Assembly: GCF_023721715.1 (NCBI RefSeq)
Contig: NZ_JAMDLG010000001.1
Coordinates: 62,001 to 126,000 of the forward strand
Direction of reading: 5' to 3'
Source: Parasegetibacter sp. NRK P23
Lineage (GTDB): Bacteria > Bacteroidota > Bacteroidia > Chitinophagales > Chitinophagaceae
DNA length: 64,000 bases
In this document: positions 54,494-63,791 of the stretch, piece by piece
How positions within the stretch are numbered: position 1 is the first letter of the stretch
Layout: each line of letters starts with the position of its first letter
The notes under the pieces: generated by a model
What the model saw: only the letters and a program-made list of their open reading frames with translations
Told to the model about the DNA's origin: nothing
The model's database searches: none
Made by a program: the position numbers and the translations under genes

Positions 54494-55435
54494 ATGAAAA
54501 ACTGTGCCTGGTTATTAGTGTTCGTTGCGTGGATGGCCATTGGATGTAAGGATAAAAAGAAAAGCCTGTCGGGAGAGGAAGAAATGACCATCTCCGACTT
54601 CATCACTTCTTTCGATGAAAGAGCGCTCCCCTTTAACCTGGAAGATACCTCACTCAATAAAAAGGAGCCGGATTCCCTCAAAATCGGCTATTCGCTTTTC
54701 ACAGGGTTCGTTCCAGATACTATTTTCAGAAAAGAATTCGGCAAAGGTGTGAAACCCACGTTGTTTCCATTGGGGCGAATCAGCGTGAAGGATAAAGAAA
54801 CTTATGTGATGATTAAAGCGGTAACCGCTAAAAGAAGGGCAGCCTACATTCTTGCCTTCAATGAACTCGACAGTTTTGTTACCGCCATGCCCCTGCTTAC
54901 TGGAGAACGTGTTGCCAATACAGGCTTCAGCGCCGCTATCGATAAACGCTACACCATCACGAAAACAAAGCTGCGCCGTCAATCTTCCGGAGAGATGCTT
55001 TACACGAAGGATGCCTACGTTTTCAACAGTGCCGGCGTTTTTACCCTGATACTTACGGAATCTAACGATGTTTCCAAAGTCCAGGAAATGGTGATCAATC
55101 CCATCGATACCTTTCCAGCCAAACACAAATGGGCAGGCGATTACATACAGAATAAGAAAAACTTTGTTTCCGTCCGTGATGGCAGGAACGATAAGGAAGT
55201 CGATTTCTTCATTCATTTCGAAAAATCAGGCGATTGTAATGGTGAACTGAAAGGTACCGCGAAGTTCATCGCCCCCAACATTGCCCAGTTCTCCGAGCCC
55301 GGAGATCCCTGCGTACTTCAACTTAAATTCTCCGGTTCTTCCGTTACGTTAAAAGAAGAAAAAGGCTGCGGCGCTTACCGCGGCATCAAATGTTTCTTCG
55401 AAGGAAGCTACACCCGGAAGAAGAAAAAGAAGTGA
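54494..55435 (+). CDS. hypothetical lipoprotein
   Basis: 313 residues. Lipobox MAIGC (Cys18). The rest is a mostly beta protein with a basic C-terminal tail (RKKKKK). A Cys-rich region near the end (GDCNGELKGTAKFIAPN, GDPCVLQLKFSGS, GCGAYRGIKCFF) is recognisable but I do not know the family. No neighbour gives a function; it stands alone on the plus strand ahead of the GT35-like gene. Confidence 0.7.
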   Translation: MKNCAWLLVFVAWMAIGCKDKKKSLSGEEEMTISDFITSFDERALPFNLEDTSLNKKEPDSLKIGYSLFTGFVPDTIFRKEFGKGVKPTLFPLGRISVKDKETYVMIKAVTAKRRAAYILAFNELDSFVTAMPLLTGERVANTGFSAAIDKRYTITKTKLRRQSSGEMLYTKDAYVFNSAGVFTLILTESNDVSKVQEMVINPIDTFPAKHKWAGDYIQNKKNFVSVRDGRNDKEVDFFIHFEKSGDCNGELKGTAKFIAPNIAQFSEPGDPCVLQLKFSGSSVTLKEEKGCGAYRGIKCFFEGSYTRKKKKK

Positions 55436-55495
55436 TGCCGGATGACGGGATTGAATTATGTTTGCGTACTAAATACACATTAAATTTTTAAGATA

Positions 55496-57151
55496 ATGAG
55501 TTTCAGAAATTACCGCGTTCCCTACACAACAGATGAAAGATATTCTAAAAAGATAGCCTACTTTTCCAGTGAGTTCGCGGTACACCAGCCCCTGAAGATA
55601 TACAGTGGTGGCCTGGGGTTCCTCGCCGGATCGCATCTCCGCAGCGCTTATGAACTGAAGCAGAACATGATCGGCATTGGCATCCTCTGGAAATACGGGT
55701 ATTATGACCAGTCGAGGAACCAGGACCAGACCCTGCAGGTTACCTTCATGGAAAAGCAATACAGTTTCCTGGAAGACACGGGCATCCGTTTCCAGATCAA
55801 CATCCACGACCACCCGGTTTGGGTAAAGGCGTATTACCTGCACCCGGATACTTTTAATACCGCGCCGCTGTTCCTGCTCTCCACGGATTTGCCGGAGAAC
55901 GATTATGTTTCGCAGACCATCACGCACCGTTTGTACGATGCCAACACCGCCACGAAAGTGGCGCAGTACATTCTTTTGGGAGTGGGTGGCGCCAAATTGC
56001 TGGATGAGATCGGCTTCAACCCCGACCTGCACCACCTCAATGAAGCACATGGCCTGCCGGCGGCTTTCTACCTGTACCGCAAGTACTACAACAATATCGA
56101 AGAAGTGCGGAAGCGCCTGGTGTTCACCACACACACACCAGAAGAAGCGGGCAATGAGCGGCACGACATTTACCTCTGCCACAAGATGAGTTATTTCTGT
56201 GGACTGAACATCGAAGAAGTGCGCGCGCTCACCGGTATCAACGACGACCAGTTCAACCATTCGCTCGTGGCGCTGCGCTTCGCGAAGCTGGCCAACGGCG
56301 TATCACAACTGCATGGCAGGGTTTCCCGCGAAATGTGGAGCAAATATCCCGGCATCTGTAACATCATCTCCATTACCAACGCGCAGAACTGGAAATACTG
56401 GGCCGATAAGCAATTGTACCGCGCGGTGGATGAAAGCAACGATTTCATTTTCGACGACCGGAAGCGTTACCTCAAAAAACGCGCGTTCGATATCGTGGCC
56501 GATCAAACCGGAAAACTGTTTAACCCCGATGTATTCACGATTGTATGGGCACGCCGTTTCGCGGGTTATAAACGCGCCGATTTCTTTACAAGAAACGAAG
56601 AACGTTTCCGCGCGTTGATGAACAATACGAAATACCCCGTGCAATTCATCTGGGCCGGAAAGCCTTACCCGCTGGACTATCCCGCGATCGGTGAGTTCAA
56701 CAACCTCGTGCACATCAGCAAGCAATACCGCAATATGGCCGTAGTGATCGGGTATGAACTGAGTTTGTCGAAACGCCTGAAACAGGCCGCAGACTGCTGG
56801 CTGAACAATCCCCGTGTGCCCCGCGAAGCTTCGGGCACAAGTGGTATGACCGCCGCCATGAACGGAGCCGTGAACTTCTCTACGGATGATGGATGGATTC
56901 CGGAATTCATTAACCACGGTAACAATGGTTTCGTGGTGCCCAAGGCCGATTACGCCAATATGCACGTGCAGGAACAGGACCAGTACGACCTGGATAAACT
57001 GTACGAAATACTCGAAAAACAAATACTTCCCCTTTATTACGAAAACAAAGATACCTGGCGCCAGATTTCCAAAAACGGTATGCGCGACGTGCGTTTCCAG
57101 TTCGATTCCAACCGGATGGCACACGAGTATTACGAGCAGTTGTATAAGTAA
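55496..57151 (+). CDS. alpha-glucan phosphorylase-like protein lacking the PLP lysine
   Basis: 551 residues, shorter than classical GT35 enzymes, of the 'alpha-glucan family phosphorylase' type. Recognisable motifs: IAYFSSEFAVHQPLKIYSGG, HHLNEAHG, WARRFAGYKR (the phosphate-binding Arg/Lys region) and PREASGTSGM. At the next position, Lys (the PLP Schiff-base residue of GT35) is replaced by Thr452, read directly from codon ACC at 56849. It may therefore be a non-PLP glycosyltransferase or inactive. It is followed closely by an ABC-F gene. Confidence 0.85.
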   Translation: MSFRNYRVPYTTDERYSKKIAYFSSEFAVHQPLKIYSGGLGFLAGSHLRSAYELKQNMIGIGILWKYGYYDQSRNQDQTLQVTFMEKQYSFLEDTGIRFQINIHDHPVWVKAYYLHPDTFNTAPLFLLSTDLPENDYVSQTITHRLYDANTATKVAQYILLGVGGAKLLDEIGFNPDLHHLNEAHGLPAAFYLYRKYYNNIEEVRKRLVFTTHTPEEAGNERHDIYLCHKMSYFCGLNIEEVRALTGINDDQFNHSLVALRFAKLANGVSQLHGRVSREMWSKYPGICNIISITNAQNWKYWADKQLYRAVDESNDFIFDDRKRYLKKRAFDIVADQTGKLFNPDVFTIVWARRFAGYKRADFFTRNEERFRALMNNTKYPVQFIWAGKPYPLDYPAIGEFNNLVHISKQYRNMAVVIGYELSLSKRLKQAADCWLNNPRVPREASGTSGMTAAMNGAVNFSTDDGWIPEFINHGNNGFVVPKADYANMHVQEQDQYDLDKLYEILEKQILPLYYENKDTWRQISKNGMRDVRFQFDSNRMAHEYYEQLYK

Positions 57152-57153
57152 CG

Positions 57154-57161
57154 TACCTTTG
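57154..57161 (+). promoter_or_regulatory. -7 promoter element, possible leaderless start of the ABC-F gene
   Basis: TACCTTTG lies 2 bp after the phosphorylase stop codon. The ABC-F ATG follows 4 bp later. Confidence 0.65.
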
Positions 57162-57165
57162 CGCC

Positions 57166-59091
57166 ATGCATTACGTTTCAGCTGAAGGATTAACGAAGAG
57201 TTACGGTATCAATCCACTGTTCAGGAACATTTCGTTCCACATTAACGAAGGAGACAAAATAGCTTTGATCGCACGCAACGGGGTGGGAAAATCCACCCTG
57301 TTGCGCATTTTAAGCGGTACGGAAACACCCGATGAAGGAAAACTCTTCATCCACAAAGATGTTACCGTGGCGCTTTTTGAGCAGGATCCAAAATTCGATG
57401 AGGAAAAAACGGTACTGGAAAATATCTTCCATACCAATCACCCTGTATTAAATGTAATCCGGGAATATGAAGCCGCCGCCGAAAGTGAAGACGGGGAAGC
57501 CCTGGCTGAATTGTTCGGGAAAATGGATGACCTCAACGCCTGGGAATTTGAGGTGAAAGTGAAACAAATCCTCACCAAACTGAATGTGCACCACCTGCAA
57601 CAAAAGGTGAGCGCATTGAGCGGTGGTCAGCGCAAGCGCGTGGCGCTCGCGAAAACCCTGATCGATATCGGCTTCGACCATAAGCACACGCTCCTGATGA
57701 TGGATGAACCCACCAACCACCTGGATGTGGAAATGATCGAATGGCTAGAGAATTACCTCAACCAGGAGAATGTAACCCTGTTGCTGGTGACCCACGACCG
57801 CTATTTCCTGGACGCTGTATGCGAAGAGATATGGGAGCTGGAACGCGAGAACATGTATGTGTACCGCGGCGATTACGAGAATTACATGGAGCGGAAAGCC
57901 GCGCGTATCGACAGTGAACTCGCCAGCATCGATAAAGCCAAAAACGAATACAGAAAGGAACTGGAGTGGATGCGCAAACAGCCCAAGGCGCGTACCACCA
58001 AAAGCAAGAGCAGGCAGGACAATTTCTATGAAGTGGAATCCCGCGCCAAACAAAAGATTACGGATGCACAGGTACAGCTGGAAGTGAAAATGAGTCGCCT
58101 GGGCGGAAAAATCATTGAAGCGAAAAAAGTATATAAAAGTTATGGCGATCTTACGATCCTGAAAGGATTCGACCATACATTCGCGAAAGGTGAACGCGTT
58201 GGCGTGATCGGGAAGAATGGCGTAGGGAAGAGTACATTCCTCAATATATTACAGCAACTGGAGCCTGCGGATAGCGGAAAAATCAATGTGGGGGATACGG
58301 TGGTGTTCGGGAACTTCTCCCAGCAGGGGTTGGTAATCAAAGAGAATCTTCGGGTGATCGAGTACGTGAAAACATTCGCGGAAAGTTTCCCGCTCGCTAA
58401 TGGCGGTAGTCTGAGCGCGGCGCAGTTCCTCGAATTGTTCCTTTTCTCTCCCGATAAGCAATATACCTACCTCAACTCACTGAGCGGTGGCGAAAAGAAA
58501 AGACTGCAACTGCTGACGGTGCTGTTCAGGAACCCCAACTTCCTGATCCTGGATGAGCCGACCAACGACCTTGATCTTCCCACGCTCAGCGTACTCGAAA
58601 ACTTCCTGAGCGAATACCGTGGATGCGTATTGATTGTTAGCCACGACCGTTATTTCATGGACCGGTTGGTGGACCATCTTTTTGTTTTTGAAGGCGATGG
58701 CGTGGTGCGCGATTTTCCCGGGAACTACAGCAATTACAGGATCTGGCTGAAAGAAAATGAGAAGAAAGACAACAAATGGAGCGACCTGGAAGCGCACAAA
58801 AGAAAAGGAGGTTCCATTGAAGAGGTGGCCGTGAAAGCATCAACTGCTGAAAAGCCGGCAGATGCCACATCGAAAAGAAAGCTGAGTTTTAAGGAGAAAC
58901 GGGAATTTGAAATGCTGGAAGCGGAGATTGCCACCCTCGAAAAGGAAAAAGCGGAAATTAACGAAAAATTGGCCGCCGGTTCCATGCAATATGAGGAACT
59001 TCAGGCGTTGTCTGAAAGGATCGGCACGATCTCTGAACTGATAGAAATCAAAGAGATGCGCTGGCTGGAGCTGAGTGAAATGAATTCCTGA
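57166..59091 (+). CDS. ABC-F family ATPase (Uup-like)
   Basis: 641 residues with two ABC domains and no membrane segments. The first domain has Walker A ARNGVGKST, signature LSGGQRKRVALAKTL and Walker B LLMMDEPTNHLD. The second has GKNGVGKST, LSGGEKKRLQLLTVL and LILDEPTNDLD. A linker with basic helix (KEYRKELEWMRKQPKARTTKSK, seen as YRKELEWMRKQPKA) lies between. The C-terminus is a coiled coil (about 570-641). These are ribosome-associated factors; Uup-type is most likely because of the C-terminal coiled coil. Confidence 0.94.
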   Translation: MHYVSAEGLTKSYGINPLFRNISFHINEGDKIALIARNGVGKSTLLRILSGTETPDEGKLFIHKDVTVALFEQDPKFDEEKTVLENIFHTNHPVLNVIREYEAAAESEDGEALAELFGKMDDLNAWEFEVKVKQILTKLNVHHLQQKVSALSGGQRKRVALAKTLIDIGFDHKHTLLMMDEPTNHLDVEMIEWLENYLNQENVTLLLVTHDRYFLDAVCEEIWELERENMYVYRGDYENYMERKAARIDSELASIDKAKNEYRKELEWMRKQPKARTTKSKSRQDNFYEVESRAKQKITDAQVQLEVKMSRLGGKIIEAKKVYKSYGDLTILKGFDHTFAKGERVGVIGKNGVGKSTFLNILQQLEPADSGKINVGDTVVFGNFSQQGLVIKENLRVIEYVKTFAESFPLANGGSLSAAQFLELFLFSPDKQYTYLNSLSGGEKKRLQLLTVLFRNPNFLILDEPTNDLDLPTLSVLENFLSEYRGCVLIVSHDRYFMDRLVDHLFVFEGDGVVRDFPGNYSNYRIWLKENEKKDNKWSDLEAHKRKGGSIEEVAVKASTAEKPADATSKRKLSFKEKREFEMLEAEIATLEKEKAEINEKLAAGSMQYEELQALSERIGTISELIEIKEMRWLELSEMNS

Positions 59092-59115
59092 CCGTTAAAA
59101 ATTAAATATCCGGAT

Positions 59116-59832
59116 ATGAAAAAAGTAATCTTTACCCTCGCTGTATGTACGGTAACCCTGGGCGCTGTCGCGCAGAATCCGCTTAAAAAACTGGGTGATA
59201 TCGCCAACTCTGTGAAAAGTAATAAGGGCGCGGGATTGAGCACGGAGGAAATCGCGAATGGATTGAAAGAAGCTTTGAAAGTGGGGGCGGAGAACAGTAC
59301 CGGAAAGTTGTCTTCGGTGGATGGTTTCCTGAAAGATGCCGCGGTAAAGATTCTGATGCCGGAAGAAGTGGTGGCCGTGGAAAAAAAGATGCGTGCGTTG
59401 GGAATGGGTAAACTCATCGATAATGCCATCACCAGTATGAACCGCGCGGCGGAAGACGCATCCAAACAAGCCGCGCCTATCTTCCTGAACGCCATCAAAT
59501 CCATGAGCATCACCGATGCCCTGGGCATCCTGAAAGGAAGTGACCTCGCCGCTACTGAATACCTGAAAAAATCAACTACCAATCAGTTAACGGAAGCATT
59601 TAAACCAGTGATTGCCGCTTCTCTTGAAAAAGTGGAAGCTACCAAATACTGGAAAGACGTGTTCACCGCTTACAATAAATTCTCTTCTAAACCTGTAAAC
59701 ACTGACCTCACAGCATATGTCACCGGTAAATCGCTGGATGGCATCTTCTATTACGTGGGCCTCGAAGAACAAAAGATCAGGAAAGACCCTGCTGCTCGGG
59801 TAAACGACGTACTGAAAAAAGTTTTCGAATAG
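59116..59832 (+). CDS. DUF4197 family secreted protein
   Basis: 238 residues. Signal peptide VCTVTLGAVAQ. The pattern LSTEEIANGLKEALKVGAEN, then IKILMPEE, followed by SITDALGILKGSD and TEAFKPVI, is typical of DUF4197. Helix-rich, periplasmic, with no known activity. It follows the ABC-F gene by 24 bp and may be cotranscribed. Confidence 0.9.
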   Translation: MKKVIFTLAVCTVTLGAVAQNPLKKLGDIANSVKSNKGAGLSTEEIANGLKEALKVGAENSTGKLSSVDGFLKDAAVKILMPEEVVAVEKKMRALGMGKLIDNAITSMNRAAEDASKQAAPIFLNAIKSMSITDALGILKGSDLAATEYLKKSTTNQLTEAFKPVIAASLEKVEATKYWKDVFTAYNKFSSKPVNTDLTAYVTGKSLDGIFYYVGLEEQKIRKDPAARVNDVLKKVFE

Positions 59833-59882
59833 TTTAACATTTTTTTTAGGGGTTTTCGTAAATATCATTAAATTAAAGTGAT

Positions 59883-61211
59883 ATGAAGCCCCGCTTTGCA
59901 AACTCACTCATCACTGCACTCACTTTCACGGCCTTCGGGCTGATCTGGATTTATTTTACAGATGACCTCTTCCTGGGATTGGCGGGTTCCGATATGGAGC
60001 GATACCATACCTTTCAGCATTACAAGGGAACGCTCTTTGTAGTATTGGCATCCATCCTGGTATTCTGGGTAAGCTTCGGCCTCAGTAAGAGCCTGCATAA
60101 GGTGAACAAGGAGGTGAGCGCCAATAATGCCGAATTGCAAAGGCTTTATACCCAAACGCTGGAGCAGGAAAAAGCACTTAAATTATCTTATGAAAGGTTC
60201 GCGCTGTTAAGCAAAGCTACAGGCGATGCAATATGGGAATACAATTTCGCTGATGGCAGTTCCTATGCGAATGAGGCCCTGAAAGACCTGTTCGGATACG
60301 AATCAACGGAGTTGCGTGACAATTTCAACTGGTGGACGAGCAATCTTCATCCAGATGATAAGTTGAGGGTGATCGCCAGGACGGAAACAGCATTGAATGG
60401 TAAAGAAATCGTGTGGCACGATGAATACCGTTTCCGTGCTAAAGACGGCTCCTACAAAGTGGTTTTCGACCGCGGCTTTATCCTGCGCGATGAACAGGGA
60501 AAGCCACGTAAACTGATCGGCGCCATGCAGGACGTAACACTCCAGCGCAGGTTACAGCAGGAACTGATCAACGAAAAAGTGGCCCGTCAGAAAGAGATCG
60601 CCCAAGCCACCATCCAGGCGCAGGAAGCGGAACGGAAACAGTTGGGGGAGGAATTGCACGACAACATCAACCAATTACTGGCCACCACAAAACTTTACCT
60701 CGATCATTCGCTCAATAACCCCCAGTTCGCGGAGGAATTCACCCGGAAAAGTATCGGCAACATCGTCATGATCATTGAAGAAATCCGGGCGTTGTCGAGG
60801 TCACTCACACCGCCGAGCCTGGGAGACCTGGGGCTGAAAGACGCGTTGCAGGACCTCTGTACCAATATTGAAGTGGCGGGTACCATCGAATTCGATCTCC
60901 AGCTCAAAGGTATTTCCGATTCAGAAATTTCAAATGAAAAAAAGATCAGCCTTTACAGGATCGTACAGGAGCAACTCAACAATATCCTCAAACATGCCAA
61001 TGCCAGTCTCGTGAAAATTATCCTGGAAAAACAAGATGAGGAAATCGTGCTTGTCATAAAAGACAACGGCAACGGGTTTGATCCCAAAACTGCACGATAT
61101 GGACTGGGTTTACACAATATCCGGAACCGCGCCGAACTTTATGGCGGCAGTATGGAACTCTCCACCGCCCCGGGAAAGGGCTGTACTTTACGTGTTTGCC
61201 TGCACATCTGA
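59883..61211 (+). CDS. membrane PAS sensor histidine kinase, HisKA_3 type
   Basis: 442 residues. Two N-terminal membrane helices (about 8-27 and 48-68), a coiled coil, then a PAS domain (about 100-220, SKATGDAIWEYNFADGSSYA). HisKA_3 has the phospho-acceptor in EELHDNINQLLATTKLYLD. HATPase_c has IVQEQLNNILKHANA and KDNGNGF. The C-terminus APGKGCTLRVCLHI mirrors the kinase at 22896-24701. A LuxR-type partner is not adjacent. Confidence 0.9.
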   Translation: MKPRFANSLITALTFTAFGLIWIYFTDDLFLGLAGSDMERYHTFQHYKGTLFVVLASILVFWVSFGLSKSLHKVNKEVSANNAELQRLYTQTLEQEKALKLSYERFALLSKATGDAIWEYNFADGSSYANEALKDLFGYESTELRDNFNWWTSNLHPDDKLRVIARTETALNGKEIVWHDEYRFRAKDGSYKVVFDRGFILRDEQGKPRKLIGAMQDVTLQRRLQQELINEKVARQKEIAQATIQAQEAERKQLGEELHDNINQLLATTKLYLDHSLNNPQFAEEFTRKSIGNIVMIIEEIRALSRSLTPPSLGDLGLKDALQDLCTNIEVAGTIEFDLQLKGISDSEISNEKKISLYRIVQEQLNNILKHANASLVKIILEKQDEEIVLVIKDNGNGFDPKTARYGLGLHNIRNRAELYGGSMELSTAPGKGCTLRVCLHI

Positions 61212-61308
61212 CCATTTTCATGATAAGATTCCGCATAAAAAAAGGACAGGCGGTTACCATCTTACAGCTATTTGTGTAATTTTAATAGAAATACCAAACC
61301 TGCGCCAA

Positions 61309-61590
61309 ATGAAACGGATATTCCTTATCACCTGCCTGGCCGCCGGGCTTTATGCTCAGAAAGCCGCAGCCTGCGAAGCAAAACCTGTTGTTCCTCCATT
61401 GGATGAACAACATAAGACCACTGCGGTTCCACCTGCAACTGAACAGGCGAAAACAGATTCCTGCCCCGATAAAAAAGAGGTGAAGAAGAAAACCGGCAAA
61501 GAGGCTATTCTTCCTAAAAAGACCGCGGTAAAAGAGGAGGAAGTAACGGAGTTTCGTATTCACCCCTTCAGCCGGATGGAAAGATCCTGA
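61309..61590 (+). CDS. small secreted Lys/Glu-rich hypothetical protein
   Basis: 93 residues from the ATG at 61309. Signal peptide FLITCLAAGLYAQKAAA. The mature part is charged and low-complexity (KKEVKKKTGKEAILPKKT). No family recognised. Its stop codon faces the ClC gene across 4 bp. Confidence 0.6.
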   Translation: MKRIFLITCLAAGLYAQKAAACEAKPVVPPLDEQHKTTAVPPATEQAKTDSCPDKKEVKKKTGKEAILPKKTAVKEEEVTEFRIHPFSRMERS

Positions 61591-61594
61591 TCGC

Positions 61595-63349
61595 TTATTC
61601 GTACAGGTCCTTCTTTTCCCGGATCGCCTCCCGGTACTTTTCGAGCAGCAGGGTGGGTGAAATAAAACCCATGGGTTCATATTTTTTATTCACGACCGGT
61701 AATGGTAACGGTTGTTGTGCATCGAATTGCTCCATGATTTCCGTTACGGATGCGCCAAGTACAACAACAGTTGAAGAGACGGCCATTTTTTCAGCTATAC
61801 TTCCTTCCGCGATCAACTCTTTCCAACTGATCCATCCCAGGTAATGTTGGTCATCTCCTGTCACCATCGCTTTATCTTTTCCTGAGTTTCTCAAAATTTC
61901 CTTTACCTCTTGTGTGCTGCAATGCATGGATACAACCGGAAAACCTCTTTCCAGGATATCTTCCGTTTGTAAGGCGTTCTGGATATTTTTCTCTTTCTCG
62001 TGCGTAAGCATTTTCCCGCTCAGCGCCAGATCGATGGTATCCATGGAATAAGGACGGTAATGTTTTACAATGAAGAAAGACAGGGAGGAAACCAGCATTA
62101 ACGGAATGATGAGTTCATAGCCATTGGTGATTTCAGCGATCAGGAAGATAGCCGTTAACGGGCAATACATGACGCCACTCAGGATAGCGGCCATGCCCGT
62201 AAGGGTGAAATTACTTTCGGGCAATCTTACCAGCCCCATGTTGTTGATGGTTTTTGAAAAGAAGTACCCCCAGAAAGCGCCTGTGAACAGGGAAGGCGCG
62301 AAATTACCTCCATAGCCGCCGCCGCCCAGCGTAACGCCTGCGGCAACGGGCTTCATCAACATTACCAGTCCGGTGAACACCAGTATTTCCCAGTTGTCGG
62401 GTAAACGGCCGAACAAAAATGAGTTGCGTGTGAGCGTATCCGTTTGTCCGTACGCAAGACTTTTAATGCTGTTGTATCCTTCACCGAAGAGTGGGGGAAA
62501 TAGGAAATACAGCCCGATCAGTAATGCGCCCGCAATCACGGCCCGCCAGATGTAATTGGCGCGCATACCATGCAAACGGTGTTCCGTTCCCCGGAACGCA
62601 TAAGCATAATAGAGCGACAGGAAGCCGCCCCCGATCCCCATCAGCATGTAAAAGGGAACATTATGGTAGTCGAAGGTTTCCTTCAACGCGAAATTGAACA
62701 ACACCGATTCATTCAGTATAATCTTGGAGCAAAGGACGCCGGTAACCGAAGCGATGATCAGCGGAATAAAATAACTGACCACCGTCTCCGTAAGCAGTAT
62801 TTCAATGGCGAAAATCACCCCGGCTATGGGCGCGTTAAATACAGACGCGATTCCTGCTGCTGCGCCACAAGCGATCAGTAATGTGCGTTCCTGGTAAAGC
62901 ATGAAATGAAACCTGCCCACCGTTGAGCCGATGGAAGAACCCGTTGCCACGATCGGTGCTTCCAGACCGGCGGAACCGCCCATCCCAACGGTAAGTGAAC
63001 TGGCGATGATGTGCATATAGTTATGCCGGAAACCAATATAGGAAGATCTTTTGGCGATGCTTTTCAGCACCATACCTACCCCTTTTTCAAAACTATCTTT
63101 GTAGAACCGGTGTACCACCAGCGCGGTAAGTACCAGTCCCAGCATGGGGAACAGCAGAAAAAACGCATGGAACCTGTACCTGTCGGCCAGAAAAGTCTGC
63201 AATTCGTGCACCATCAGTTTGAGCAATACGGCGGCCAGACCGGCGATGAGACCCGTCATAATGGCCAGTAATATCATAAACTGAACGCGGCTGATCCTGG
63301 TTTTTACCTGCCTGCTGATCCTGTGATAGTAGTATCTGAGCTGTTTCAA
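61595..63349 (-). CDS. ClC-family chloride channel/transporter with CBS domains
   Basis: About 584 residues. The ClC core has SLTVGMGGSAGLEAPIVATG (gating glutamate in GLEAP), GVIFAIEILLTE (internal glutamate of the proton path) and GGGGYGGNFAPSLFTGAFWG. The region expected to read GSGIP reads GVGMV, so the chloride-coordinating Ser is absent. Two CBS domains occupy the C-terminal 130 residues. The TTG start at 63349 is chosen because a terminator and a -7 element lie inside the longer frame; an ATG at 63277 is an alternative. Confidence 0.88.
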   Translation of the reverse strand: MKQLRYYYHRISRQVKTRISRVQFMILLAIMTGLIAGLAAVLLKLMVHELQTFLADRYRFHAFFLLFPMLGLVLTALVVHRFYKDSFEKGVGMVLKSIAKRSSYIGFRHNYMHIIASSLTVGMGGSAGLEAPIVATGSSIGSTVGRFHFMLYQERTLLIACGAAAGIASVFNAPIAGVIFAIEILLTETVVSYFIPLIIASVTGVLCSKIILNESVLFNFALKETFDYHNVPFYMLMGIGGGFLSLYYAYAFRGTEHRLHGMRANYIWRAVIAGALLIGLYFLFPPLFGEGYNSIKSLAYGQTDTLTRNSFLFGRLPDNWEILVFTGLVMLMKPVAAGVTLGGGGYGGNFAPSLFTGAFWGYFFSKTINNMGLVRLPESNFTLTGMAAILSGVMYCPLTAIFLIAEITNGYELIIPLMLVSSLSFFIVKHYRPYSMDTIDLALSGKMLTHEKEKNIQNALQTEDILERGFPVVSMHCSTQEVKEILRNSGKDKAMVTGDDQHYLGWISWKELIAEGSIAEKMAVSSTVVVLGASVTEIMEQFDAQQPLPLPVVNKKYEPMGFISPTLLLEKYREAIREKKDLYE

Positions 63350-63402
63350 ATAATTCCTTTTGAAGTTACGTCTCAGTAGTGCGGAAATGAGCCTTAAAGG
63401 GG

Positions 63403-63410
63403 CAAAGGTA
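63403..63410 (-). promoter_or_regulatory. -7 promoter element for the ClC gene
   Basis: TACCTTTG on the minus strand, just downstream of the terminator of the preceding gene. It fixes the ClC start to lie beyond it. Confidence 0.6.
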
Positions 63411-63411
63411 G

Positions 63412-63453
63412 GTAAAAAAATGGCCGGCCATCCCTGGAAAGGGAAGCCGGCCC
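63412..63453 (-). terminator. intrinsic terminator of the small secreted protein gene
   Basis: GGCCGGC (63422-63428) pairs with GCCGGCC (63446-63452); a run of seven Ts follows on the minus strand. It lies about 27 bp after the stop codon of the gene at 63480. Confidence 0.85.
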
Positions 63454-63479
63454 ACACATTATACTTATTAATACTAGCC

Positions 63480-63791
63480 TTAGCGGGTCCGAAGCACGTA
63501 GGCTTCGGGTGATTTGTTCCAGGAATAACGTTTCATCGCTTTCTTTAACCTTCGTTGTACAACCGGCCTGGACGCGTTGATGGACTTCCCTTCTGTACGG
63601 TGCTCGTACACTTTACCGTGCGCTTCGTTGTAAAAACGGATCACGGTATAGGGCGTTGCGGCCGGTCCTGTTTCCACCACCCAGTAACTGGGTTTGTCGA
63701 GGTCAGGTATTTTCACCGGCGGCGTCTGTGTTTTTCCGCCGAAAGGAAGGGCGGCAATACACAGTAAAAGAAATGGTTTAAAGGTATTCAT
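63480..63791 (-). CDS. small secreted hypothetical protein
   Basis: 103 residues from the ATG at 63791 (MNTFKPFLLLCIAALPFGG). Signal peptide followed by a short folded part (SYWVVETGPAATPYTVIRFY, HGKVYEHRTEGKSI) and a basic C-terminus. No family recognised. A 33-codon upstream extension was not used because it lacks any conserved look. The 209 bp to the right edge show no gene I can support. Confidence 0.65.
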   Translation of the reverse strand: MNTFKPFLLLCIAALPFGGKTQTPPVKIPDLDKPSYWVVETGPAATPYTVIRFYNEAHGKVYEHRTEGKSINASRPVVQRRLKKAMKRYSWNKSPEAYVLRTR

